Below are positions 8,947 to 17,189 of a DNA stretch of 64,000 nt, piece by piece. Source of the stretch: Cyclobacteriaceae bacterium (GTDB taxonomy: Bacteria; Bacteroidota; Bacteroidia; Cytophagales; Cyclobacteriaceae); NCBI GenBank assembly GCA_020832305.1, contig JAFIEV010000075.1, forward strand, positions 1 to 64,000, written 5' to 3'. The notes beneath the pieces were generated by a model. It was not told the DNA's origin. It saw only the letters and a list, made by a program, of their open reading frames with translations, and searched no databases. Both the position numbers and the translations under genes were made by a program. The stretch's first letter is position 1. Each line of letters opens with the position of its first letter.

Positions 8947-10452
8947 TTATGGTTTCAATTTCTCATAGGGGATCAAAATTTCTTCCATTACCTTACCATA
9001 TTGGTCAATCAGCCTGAATTCAACTTTTGGATCATCCTCATCAGTATAAAAAACAAACTCCCCAAATGCATGTAAATCCATTCCCAGATATCCAAACAAC
9101 TGATGGGTGGTATCCTCTGCAAATGCTACCGGACCATTCACACCTCCAAGTGTTGCAACCTGAAATTCATACAGTGCAAAACCAGAAGCTTGCGGAATGG
9201 TAAATCCTCTGGCACCATGGCGGTCACCACTGATCAGTAATACACCAGCAATTTTTTCCTTTTCAATAAAATCAAATAATTCTTTACGCGCTTCTTTATC
9301 CCAGGTGCCCCATGAATCTTTTCCATTGCTTATGTAATCGCTCCACATGGTTCCACTGGAAATCACTTTGAAAGGGGCTTTTGATTTTTTAAGTGTTTCT
9401 TTCAGCCAATTGAACTGTTCAAGTCCAAGATAAGCCCCATATTCCCCGCGTCTATCGTTTTCTCTCAGCGATCGGGTATCAAGCATAATAATTTCGACGG
9501 GTCCAATTTGGTTATTAAAGTAAATACTTTCATGGTCGTTTTGAGGATTATTCCAGTTTTTGTTCCAAATTTCACGAACGGTCAATCTGTCTTCTTCCGT
9601 AAAACCTTCCGGAATGCCTCCGAGATCATTGTCGAAATAATCATGATCGTCCCAGGAAGTATATAAGGGAACAGCAGAAGCAAGATCGCGCCAGGGTTTT
9701 GAAACATCCCTCAAGAGGTAATCCGCTAAATGCATATTAAACATATTCCGACGGTCATCAACGGCAATATCTCCCAGGAGCATCATAGCATTGGGCCTGC
9801 TTTTTAAAATTTGATGTATTAAATTTGGATTGTGCAGCCCGATTTTATGAAAGCAGGAACCAAAAGCCACTTTAAATGGGCTTTTATCTCCGGCATTTGG
9901 GGCCGTCTTAAAATACCCATTGGCAATTTTTTTCTTTTTCACAAAGACATCATAGGTATAATCCGTGTCAGGTTGGAGATTTTCTATAATGATCCTTTTT
10001 TCCTGGCCTGCTAAAGAGGGCGTAAAATCATAAGTTATTTTATCTGAACCATCGGTCTTAGTTACTCTAATGGAATACTTCTTTTTGGCTGCAGGCCGTA
10101 CCCAGATCGATACACTGTTGCTGCTTAAGTCGCCTAACATGGGGCCACCCATCAGTGGAATATTGCGTTTTTTTGCAATTTTTACTATTTCGTCATGTGT
10201 AAAATCGGCCTCAGTATTATTTTCAAAAATATTTCGGGCTTCAAGATAAAATTGTCTCTGGTTATCTGGCAAGCGAATATAACTATCCAATAGTTTAGTG
10301 TCTATTTCCAAACTGCCCACATGAGCTTGCGGAAGCGTTACTTTATGTCTTGCCTGAATCGTATCATCCTGGATATCAAAAATGTTGTAAGCTGTTGCAA
10401 TATTTAGTTTTAAGTAAAAAAACAGAATGGTCAATGCGATTCTTTTCATCAT
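8947..10452 (-). CDS. PhoD-like secreted metallophosphatase
   Basis: Alkaline phosphatase D-type enzyme of 501 residues. After a signal peptide (to about residue 21) comes an N-terminal beta-sandwich region (SVSIWVRPAAKK ... DYTYDVFVKKK), then the metallophosphatase core. Metal-ligand motifs are visible in order: AFGSCFHK, MLLGDIAVDDRRN, TSWDDHDYFDNDLGG, IMLDTRS and LLISGDRHGARGF. The family hydrolyses phosphate mono- or diesters outside the cytoplasm with Ca and Fe ions. It lies between two sulfatases (78- and 117-base gaps), suggesting phosphate release from the same glycan, or simple phosphate scavenging. An alternative ATG is one codon downstream. Confidence 0.88.
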   Translation of the reverse strand: MMKRIALTILFFYLKLNIATAYNIFDIQDDTIQARHKVTLPQAHVGSLEIDTKLLDSYIRLPDNQRQFYLEARNIFENNTEADFTHDEIVKIAKKRNIPLMGGPMLGDLSSNSVSIWVRPAAKKKYSIRVTKTDGSDKITYDFTPSLAGQEKRIIIENLQPDTDYTYDVFVKKKKIANGYFKTAPNAGDKSPFKVAFGSCFHKIGLHNPNLIHQILKSRPNAMMLLGDIAVDDRRNMFNMHLADYLLRDVSKPWRDLASAVPLYTSWDDHDYFDNDLGGIPEGFTEEDRLTVREIWNKNWNNPQNDHESIYFNNQIGPVEIIMLDTRSLRENDRRGEYGAYLGLEQFNWLKETLKKSKAPFKVISSGTMWSDYISNGKDSWGTWDKEARKELFDFIEKEKIAGVLLISGDRHGARGFTIPQASGFALYEFQVATLGGVNGPVAFAEDTTHQLFGYLGMDLHAFGEFVFYTDEDDPKVEFRLIDQYGKVMEEILIPYEKLKP

Positions 10453-10530
10453 AACGTTGGTAAAGAAAGTAATTAACTAAGAAAATTGTAAAATTTGTTT
10501 AACCAGAGCTTAAATACAAGCATTTTCACT

Positions 10531-12474
10531 TTAATCTATAATTCGCCTGTCAGGCCAGAGCTGTAAGGCATCACTTATGATTCGAAGCGGATAACCCAAT
10601 TGCGCTGACCTATCATCTTTTGGCCATTCTTTTGACTTAAAAAATTCCCAATCACTTTTTTTAAGCTTTTGGTCTACTTGCGCATATTGAAAGGCGTTAA
10701 GGGCTTGCAGCTTCAGGTAAGTGTTCTCAGCTTTCATGGTTTCTTTCATCAAAGCACTAAATGAAGTTTCCTGATCGCCGCATCTTCCCAGGGCTTGTGC
10801 CGCCATAATCCGATTTGCAGAAATCTGATCTGAAGTGGCAGCATTTCTAAGGGTTTTTAAGGTTTGTTCATCAGAAAAGCCATTTAAGAAAATGGCATAC
10901 AATCCCCAAAAGCGGATAACAGGGTTGGTATCCCGGCAATATTGCAGATAGTTATCCAACAAGTCTGTATTCCGGGAACTACAGTCCTTGGCCGCCGCCA
11001 GGATGCTGGCAATGGGATAATCATCAGACTGCGCATATTCATAAAGGGTAGCATGTTTTTTATCCGAACCTATCAATTGATGGAACATAGGCTCGGGGAT
11101 TAACCCCAGGTCCCTTGATTGAATAATATGTCGGTCGAGGGCATCAGACATCTTTTGTATCCGAACAGATTGATCCGCATTGTCTGTGATGGCCTGCACA
11201 TGCCAGGGATCTTTTTCCGTATCAAAAAGCTCTATGGGGGCTTTAGGTTTGAAAAACTGGGATTGAATTTCATCGCACAGGCCGGCATCAAAATGTTGTT
11301 CCCAGGCATTCCAGTTGGCTTGTACGGAAAAGCCATACCTGCTATCCCTGCCTAAAGGTCGATGCGGCATAAAATTGCGGATAAAATAATAGCGGCCATC
11401 GGTTACTGCCCGGCTAAGGTCATACCTTTCTGCCATGCGGTCGCGGTACAGGAATACCGTTTCAGGAGATGCTTCAATGTCTGACCCCAGAAAAGCATAG
11501 CCTTGCATTTCCTGCGGCACATCCAGACCGGCCATGGCCACCACGGTTTTGGCAAAATCTACGAAGCTCACCAGGCGATCATCTGAATTGCCAGGTGCCA
11601 CGGCGCTTAGATGCTGCCATTTTTCAGGCAGATACACAATGAAAGGAACCTGCATGCCAACATTGTAGATATAGCGTTTAGATCGTGACAACATACCTCC
11701 ATGATCAGAATAGAAGAAAATGATGGTGTTATCTGCTTCCCCCGAATCCTCCAGTTCCTGCAGCAGATCACCCGTCATTTGATCCATTAAGGTAATCAGG
11801 TCGTGAAACCTTGCCCAATCGTATCGTATTTCCGGCAAATCGGGATGGTAAGGCGGCAATATGATGTCTGCCGGATCGATGCGTGGAGTTTCGGTAATGA
11901 GTCTGTTTTTGACATAATAATCTATTCTGTCTTCGGACAATTGACTTTCGTGGGTGACGAAATTATTGAAAACGGCAAAAAAAGGCTGACCTGTTTTTCT
12001 GTTTTTAAAATGTGCCTGGTTACTGGATTCATCCCACAAGCTCGTATCTTGTTCGAAGGTGGAGTTGTAGTCCTTTTTTACGTTATTGGTACAGTAATAT
12101 CCCGCTTCTCTAAATATTTTGGGGTAGGCCGGAATGGCCTCCGGAAGGTGGATATAACTGCGCATTTGGTGCGTACCGGTGGTGGGCGCAAACATGCCCG
12201 ATAGTAATGTTGCACGCGCCACGGCACAAACCGGAGCATTGGCATAGGCCTGTGTAAAACGAATGCCTTGTTTAGCCAGTTTGTCAAGATGGGGTGTATG
12301 CGCCTGTTTAAAGCCATAACTTCCCAGGTAGGGGCTGATGTCTTCGCAGGTAATCCAGAGAAAGTTGGGTTTATCAGAGACATCACTTTCCGGGATTGAA
12401 GTATGGTTTGCCAGTAAATGAAAACTGCAAATCGAAGCACAGGCAACAGTTAGTAAAAAAAGGCGATTGATCAT
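10531..12474 (-). CDS. Sulfatase with C-terminal HEAT-like repeats and CAVAR motif
   Basis: S1 sulfatase of 647 residues, heparan-N-sulfatase-like branch (FLWITCEDISPYLGSYG; the first metal site is Glu-Asp, as in its two relatives in this window). The signal peptide ends about residue 22. The formylglycine site reads PVCAVARATLLSG with C83; the residue two after Cys is Val where the consensus needs Pro or Ala. The second metal site is FYSDHGGML. The last 170 residues are helical and resemble HEAT repeats (VIRFWGLYAIFLNG, RIMAAQALGRCGD, YLKLQALNAFQYA). All other landmarks are intact, so this is not an obvious pseudogene. Maturation by FGE or anSME may be impaired or specialised. Confidence 0.88.
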   Translation of the reverse strand: MINRLFLLTVACASICSFHLLANHTSIPESDVSDKPNFLWITCEDISPYLGSYGFKQAHTPHLDKLAKQGIRFTQAYANAPVCAVARATLLSGMFAPTTGTHQMRSYIHLPEAIPAYPKIFREAGYYCTNNVKKDYNSTFEQDTSLWDESSNQAHFKNRKTGQPFFAVFNNFVTHESQLSEDRIDYYVKNRLITETPRIDPADIILPPYHPDLPEIRYDWARFHDLITLMDQMTGDLLQELEDSGEADNTIIFFYSDHGGMLSRSKRYIYNVGMQVPFIVYLPEKWQHLSAVAPGNSDDRLVSFVDFAKTVVAMAGLDVPQEMQGYAFLGSDIEASPETVFLYRDRMAERYDLSRAVTDGRYYFIRNFMPHRPLGRDSRYGFSVQANWNAWEQHFDAGLCDEIQSQFFKPKAPIELFDTEKDPWHVQAITDNADQSVRIQKMSDALDRHIIQSRDLGLIPEPMFHQLIGSDKKHATLYEYAQSDDYPIASILAAAKDCSSRNTDLLDNYLQYCRDTNPVIRFWGLYAIFLNGFSDEQTLKTLRNAATSDQISANRIMAAQALGRCGDQETSFSALMKETMKAENTYLKLQALNAFQYAQVDQKLKKSDWEFFKSKEWPKDDRSAQLGYPLRIISDALQLWPDRRIID

Positions 12475-12790
12475 TTTAGAGGAATATTTGATTTGAAAAA
12501 TGAATAATGCAGCAGGGAATAAATATAGTCAAACTTTGATTAAATTAATCTTATTAATTCCAGACAGAGTTTTTCGCTTTTGAAAAAACACCTGGAACAA
12601 GACACAAAAAAATCTACCTCTGCGAGACTTACCAATCCCGGACTTATCCATTAGTACTGCCTGGATTAATGGTATTAATGGCTGAAAATTAGATTGATAG
12701 ATCGGGTGCGAAGACTTATTTTTAAACTTTATTACTTTGATGCCGTAAGACTAGGTACACATCTAACTTATAACCAAAAATTTATTGACC
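12475..12790. promoter_or_regulatory. Divergent promoter region
   Basis: This A+T-rich gap separates the divergent sulfatase (minus) and the small secreted protein gene (plus). A near-match to the Bacteroidota -7 element (TTACTTTG for TAnnTTTG) lies at 12732-12739. An inverted repeat CCATTA/TAATGG spans 12648-12672. No gene is visible. Confidence 0.35.
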
Positions 12791-13129
12791 ATGAAAAAGT
12801 TATTGTTAACATTCGCTATGTCCTTAATGATCGTAGGTTTAGGCTTTGCTCAAAGTAAGGATAAAAAAGACCAAAAGGAGAAGACCAGTTATGAAACAAT
12901 GGAAACCACCATGGACAAAGTTCCATCGGAAGTTGTCGCGACACTTACTGAAAATGGTGTAGAAGCTTCCAGCGTTTTAAAGGTATACAAAGTTAAAAAA
13001 GCCGATGGCAAAATTTACAAGTTTAAAGTAAACCATGAAGGTGAGCAAAAAATGTTTAAAATTGATGCCAATGGTAAATTGCTGAAAAAGGGTGTCTGGG
13101 AAGATGCCAAAGATACTTCGGCGCTATAG
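12791..13129 (+). CDS. Small secreted protein, PepSY-like
   Basis: Exported protein of 112 residues with a clear signal peptide (MKKLLLTFAMSLMIVGLGFAQ). The mature part is Lys-rich with the pattern VPSEVVATLTENGV ... VYKVKKADGKIYKFKVN ... FKIDANGKLLKKG. This resembles the alpha plus beta repeat of PepSY-like putative periplasmic proteins of Bacteroidota. The start is set at ATG 12791 because the frame extends upstream only through a TTG two codons earlier. A strong terminator follows. The function is unknown; such proteins often respond to envelope stress. Confidence 0.75.
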   Translation: MKKLLLTFAMSLMIVGLGFAQSKDKKDQKEKTSYETMETTMDKVPSEVVATLTENGVEASSVLKVYKVKKADGKIYKFKVNHEGEQKMFKIDANGKLLKKGVWEDAKDTSAL

Positions 13130-13160
13130 ATTCATAGAATAATTATTAAATTAAAAGATT

Positions 13161-13192
13161 AAGGATGTTGGTTTTCAGCATCCTTTTTTTTT
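13161..13192 (+). terminator. Rho-independent terminator
   Basis: Stem AAGGATG/CATCCTT with a TTGGTTTTCAG loop is followed by a run of about nine T residues. It lies 32 bases after the small secreted protein gene and should end its transcript. Confidence 0.85.
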
Positions 13193-13244
13193 GCCATTTA
13201 AAACACTTTCTTTGCTTAACAATACCACAGAAAAAAATCTATGC

Positions 13245-13463
13245 ATGAATCCTGAAGTCTTAATTGATTTAGTAACGCAGAAAATGCCCTTTGGGAAATA
13301 TAAAGGTCGGCTTTATTGCGATTTGCCTGAGTATTATTTGGTTTGGATGCATAGAAATGGTTTTCCGGCTGGCAAATCAGGCATGTTGATGGCCACCATG
13401 TATGAGATAAAAATCAATGGTTTGGAATATTTGCTCAAGCCTTTAAGGAATCGTCCAATATAA
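13245..13463 (+). CDS. DUF3820 family protein
   Basis: Small cytoplasmic protein of 72 residues. The conserved DUF3820 core is plain: KMPFGKYKGRLYCDLPEYY, then LVWMHRNGFPAGKSG and YEIKINGLEYLLKPL. The family is widespread in proteobacteria and Bacteroidota and may be linked to nucleic-acid metabolism; no activity is established that I can name. The start is taken as ATG 13245 (MNPEVLIDL). A longer frame from a TTG at 13191 would begin inside the T-run of the preceding terminator and adds no conserved residues. Confidence 0.82.
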   Translation: MNPEVLIDLVTQKMPFGKYKGRLYCDLPEYYLVWMHRNGFPAGKSGMLMATMYEIKINGLEYLLKPLRNRPI

Positions 13464-13587
13464 GTAAGTTCCTGCACTAAACCATTTGTGTTTTCAGATA
13501 TCGCCCTTTGCCCCGAAATCGGGATTCCGGCAAAGCCTTCTTTTGAAACTAGGACGTGGAGGATGATATGCATGTATGTCTGGGGTG

Positions 13588-13611
13588 GTTGTTGGAGAAA
13601 ACTCCAACAAC
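13588..13611. repeat. Perfect hairpin GTTGTTGGAG/CTCCAACAAC
   Basis: Ten-base perfectly complementary arms surround an AAAA loop. This is the best-preserved copy of a hairpin found at 3478-3498 (reverse), 30781-30804, 31657-31680, about 50858-50879 and 51270-51294. Confidence 0.8.
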
Positions 13612-13640
13612 AGGGGTGATAAAAAATGACATTCGCTGCT

Positions 13641-14050
13641 GTTGCCAGTCCTCGTCACAGATTGAGGTGAAACCGAAATCCCGAAAAGCATAGCGTTCGG
13701 GATACATCTTTACCCACGAGATTATCGCCCTTGTTTTATTAACGAGTGCGTAGAAGTACGATTATTCCTTTAAATGAATGGCTATTGTTGCCAGTCCTCG
13801 TTGCAAATTGAGGTGAAACCGAAATCCCGAAAAGCAAAGCGTTCGGGACGGGGTCTCATATATGATACATCTTTACCTACGAGATTATCGCCCTTGTTTT
13901 ATTAACGAGGGCGTAGAAGTACGATTATTCCTTTAAATGAATGGCTATTGTTGCCAGTCCTCGTCACAGATTGAGGTGAAACCGAAATCCCGAAAAGTAT
14001 AGCGTTCGGGACGGGGTCTCATATATGATACATCTTTACCCTAGAGACTA
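13641..14050. repeat. Tandem repeat, three units of about 146-163 bp
   Basis: Units start at 13641, 13787 and 13950, each with GTTGCCAGTCCTCGT. They continue through ATTGAGGTGAAACCGAAAT, the small hairpin CCCGAA...TTCGGG, and ACGAGATTATCGCCC. The first unit lacks a 17-base segment present in the others and the third is truncated after about 100 bases. A lone diverged copy lies at 26197-26277. The units lack the uniform short repeats of a CRISPR and have no coding frame in common. Confidence 0.8.
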
Positions 14051-14316
14051 TCGTCTTTTGCCCTCCTCTGGCGCAAGTCTGCGACTTGTGCCTAGGAAAT
14101 GAAAAGCAGGGTTTGCAATTCAGCCTTGAAAGGAAAAATTTCTACCTATGCCGTGGTTAGTGTCCTCATGAAACATCTTCATTTATCAGATATTCAATGA
14201 TTTAAAAACTTATAAGGGTATAAACATAATTCTTTCGGTAAATGATTGTCTGCTGTTGCAAGTCCTCGTCACAGACAAGGACCATTGGCATTTTACCTAA
14301 CCCGAGGATAGGGTTT

Positions 14317-15534
14317 TCACCCAAAATTGAAAATTTTCATGGTCTCTCCATCTTTGAGCGCTGACTGGTGGGCTATGATGCCAGGGACAGTATAGGCTAA
14401 GGCTTCGCGGATATCAACCATCGGTGTTCTGTTGCTTACAATGGCATCAATAAATTCATGGGTGATAAAGGTATGTGAACCGTCATGTCCGCTGTTGTGG
14501 CGGAGGGCTTCAGGTAGCAAATCAGAATCCCACCATTTGGGCTGATCATAGTTTTCCTTTTGCCCCTTTTTGTACAAAAAGCCACCATCGTCTCTGCCCA
14601 GCTCTTCTGAACCACTGATCTTGATCTCACCCAATCCATTGGGGTCTTTACCATACAAACTCATTTTGCTTCCATGCCATTCACCGCGTTCGGTACCCAT
14701 CAGGGCACCCCTCCAGCAGATGGATATCTTACTGGCATTTCCCTTATTTGTTCTGAATAAAGCGGTTTGATTCCAGAAAGGATTGTTATAAGGATTGCCT
14801 TTCAAGGCCTCACTCTGGTCTCCCCAGCCCAGGCAGCTTACACTGATCAGGCGTTCTCCGGTAACAGAAACAGGATAAGCAGTGCAGTGTGTCGGATAGA
14901 GCATCGGTGGAAATCCATACCTCCAGGTGGGTTTGCCTTCTTCATAGAATAAGACTTCCAGGCCCGGATGATGATATTCTGCTTCAGAACGGAATATTTC
15001 GCCGAAATCCCCATTTTCATAATATCTTCTCGCGGATATTACTACCTGATGAAAAGTGCTTGTTTCTGCCATCATATAGGTCAGTCCGGAGGTCTTTACG
15101 GCCTCAAACAGCTTGTTACTTTCCTCCATACTCAGCGCTGCGGGCACCGCACAGAGTACATGCTTACCTGCTGCCAGACAAGCCAGGACATGCTCCGCGT
15201 GATCAGGAGCCGGGGTGGCAACAAATACAGCCTCAACCTTAGGATCCTTTAACAAAGCATGTAAAGAATCATAGCTTTTGGCACATTTATACACTTCCAT
15301 CAGCCTTTCTCTTCTGTCCTTTCTCAGGTCGCTTACCGCTTCCACCACGCAGTTGGGGTGTTCATGAAAATAAAAGCTGGCACCAAATCTTCCTCCAACC
15401 ACGCCTACACGCACTTTTCGGTCGCTTTCAGGGATTCCTGCAAAAGTAAAGCGTGGATGCACCATGGCAGTAGCTCCTAAAATTCCGGCATTTTTGAGAA
15501 ATTGTCTTCGGGTAGCTTGAGATGTGTCAGACAT
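14317..15534 (-). CDS. Gfo/Idh/MocA family oxidoreductase, Tat-exported
   Basis: Exported NAD(P)-binding oxidoreductase of 405 residues. The twin-arginine signal is QATRRQFLKNAGILGATAM. The Rossmann motif is VRVGVVGGRFGASF. At the position of the catalytic EKP the sequence reads CAVPAALSMEES, so the lysine is missing. This variant occurs in a branch of exported relatives and suggests a different catalytic residue or a non-redox role. The C-terminal half has HNSGHDGSHTFITHEFIDAI, typical of the sugar-binding domain. It lies 213 bases after the PUL 1 sulfatase on the same strand and may belong to that locus. The substrate is unknown. Confidence 0.82.
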   Translation of the reverse strand: MSDTSQATRRQFLKNAGILGATAMVHPRFTFAGIPESDRKVRVGVVGGRFGASFYFHEHPNCVVEAVSDLRKDRRERLMEVYKCAKSYDSLHALLKDPKVEAVFVATPAPDHAEHVLACLAAGKHVLCAVPAALSMEESNKLFEAVKTSGLTYMMAETSTFHQVVISARRYYENGDFGEIFRSEAEYHHPGLEVLFYEEGKPTWRYGFPPMLYPTHCTAYPVSVTGERLISVSCLGWGDQSEALKGNPYNNPFWNQTALFRTNKGNASKISICWRGALMGTERGEWHGSKMSLYGKDPNGLGEIKISGSEELGRDDGGFLYKKGQKENYDQPKWWDSDLLPEALRHNSGHDGSHTFITHEFIDAIVSNRTPMVDIREALAYTVPGIIAHQSALKDGETMKIFNFG

Positions 15535-15747
15535 AGAAGGATATTATCGTAGGTGAAAGGAATAAATGTAGAAATAAATTTGATCTTTTCTTACTAAAAC
15601 CATCAATTTCGATGATTTTAGTAAGAAAAGGCCATTATCAATAATACAAAATTCTTATTCCGGAGCACCCTACAGGACTGACCATTTTTAATTTTAAAAA
15701 AGGTAACCTTCAATGTTTAAGATTGGTGTTTAAAAAATTGAATTGTG

Positions 15748-17184
15748 TTATTGTTTCAAAACAGGTGTAAGTGCATCTATTTGTTCTATCCATTGAATAA
15801 TACTTGTGTTTAAGGTACTGGTAGTTTCCGGGTTAGAGTCAATCAGGTTGATTTTTTCACCTGGATCAGATTTTAAATTATACAATTCCCATTTGGTGTC
15901 ATCGTAGTATTTAATAAGCTTGAAATCACCTTTTCTGACAATAGTGTATGGAACTACATCATTTTGCCGGTAATGAGGAAAATGCCAGAACAATGATCTT
16001 TCATCCAGCGCAGAATTTTTTGTTACCAGTGGTAACAAGCTTACACCATCGCTTTCAAAATCGACATTGGCTATATCCAAAATAGTTGCGGCAATATCCA
16101 TGGTAATAATTGGAGTATTGTCAACTAATCCACCTTCAATTTTGTCAGGCCATTTAATAATCGTAGGAATTTTAATACCTCCTTCATATGGATAACCTTT
16201 CCCACTTCTCAAAGGGGCGTTATTTGTTACAACATTATTGGGATTACCGATCAGCCCTCCATTATCAGAAGTAAAAATTACCAAAGTATTATTAGTTAAA
16301 TGCAGGTTTTCCAGAATTGAAGTTAGTTTACCAATATTTTCATCTAAACTTTCTATCATTGCGGCATAAACTGCATTATTTTGCAAGCCACTTTCCTTTG
16401 CCTGATATTTTTCTATTAAATCTTCTTTAGCCTGTAAAGGGGTATGCACAGCATATGGCGCCCAATGAAGGAAAAATCTTTTGTCTTTATTTCTTTTTAA
16501 AAACTCCACTACTTCATCTCCTTCCCGGTCTGTTAAATATTCTCCTTCTTTCCGGGGGGGTAAATTATGTAATTTATAATCAGGGTTATTATTTGGGGGC
16601 TCATAAGGATCGAAATAACTTGGAGGCTGCCCAAGATCGCAGCCTCCATAGTTTTCATCAAAGCCCCTTAATTCAGGAAGATGATCACTTTGCCCTAAAT
16701 GCCATTTTCCGATATGCACTGAATAGTATCCCTTTTCCTTAAGGTGCTCAGCAAGAATTTTCTCTGACAAGTCCAGAAACAATGGGTTTTTGGGTGTCAT
16801 CAAGGGTTTACCCTCATGGACATCAAATCCAGAAGGATTTTTGCCATCTGCTTGAATGATCCCACCTTGAAATTTAGACCTTATCCAATCTGTCAACCCA
16901 AACCTTGCAGGATATTTTCCTGTAAGCAGGGCTGCCCTCGTCGGGGAACAAACTGCTGCCGCAGCATATGAATTCGTAAATTTAATTCCAGACGCTGCGA
17001 GTTTATCAATGTTTGGAGTTTCATAAAAATCACTTCCAAAACAACCCAAATCTGTATAGCCCAGATCATCAACATGGATTATTATTATGTTTGGAAGTAT
17101 GTCATTACCATCACTCCTGTCCTTTGAATCACATGAAATGAACAAAAGGACAGGAATGAATATTGAAAAACTTAAAAGTTTCAT
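15748..17184 (-). CDS. Family S1 sulfatase lipoprotein of PUL 1 (CSPTR)
   Basis: Sulfatase of 478 residues. The lipoprotein signal ends LLFISC (C18). The first metal site is IIIHVDDLGYTDLG. The formylglycine cysteine is C79 in AAVCSPTRAALLTGKY. HIGKWHLG holds the active-site Lys and His, and FTSDNGGL is the second metal site. The C-terminus has WELYNLKSDPGEKINL. It resembles the arylsulfatase A/N-acetylgalactosamine-sulfatase-like branch. The frame extends three codons upstream through a TTG at 17193, but ATG 17184 directly begins the signal peptide. It follows the SusD stop by 5 bases, so it is co-transcribed with susCD and is probably the surface sulfatase of PUL 1. Confidence 0.92.
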   Translation of the reverse strand: MKLLSFSIFIPVLLFISCDSKDRSDGNDILPNIIIIHVDDLGYTDLGCFGSDFYETPNIDKLAASGIKFTNSYAAAAVCSPTRAALLTGKYPARFGLTDWIRSKFQGGIIQADGKNPSGFDVHEGKPLMTPKNPLFLDLSEKILAEHLKEKGYYSVHIGKWHLGQSDHLPELRGFDENYGGCDLGQPPSYFDPYEPPNNNPDYKLHNLPPRKEGEYLTDREGDEVVEFLKRNKDKRFFLHWAPYAVHTPLQAKEDLIEKYQAKESGLQNNAVYAAMIESLDENIGKLTSILENLHLTNNTLVIFTSDNGGLIGNPNNVVTNNAPLRSGKGYPYEGGIKIPTIIKWPDKIEGGLVDNTPIITMDIAATILDIANVDFESDGVSLLPLVTKNSALDERSLFWHFPHYRQNDVVPYTIVRKGDFKLIKYYDDTKWELYNLKSDPGEKINLIDSNPETTSTLNTSIIQWIEQIDALTPVLKQ

Positions 17185-17189
17185 AGAGA

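Larger units (their letters stand above)
13464..14316. repeat. Repeat-rich spacer
   Basis: No gene is visible. It contains a perfect GTTGTTGGAG/CTCCAACAAC hairpin at 13588-13611 and a three-unit imperfect tandem repeat at 13641-14050. The GGCGCAAGTC/GACTTGTGCC hairpin lies at 14070-14092. A shortened start of the tandem unit (GTTGCAAGTCCTCGTCACAG) lies near 14255. Confidence 0.75.

Noticed and set aside
13641-14050. Possible CRISPR array
   Set aside because: Units are about 150 bp and imperfect throughout, with no short constant repeat alternating with unique spacers and no cas genes.
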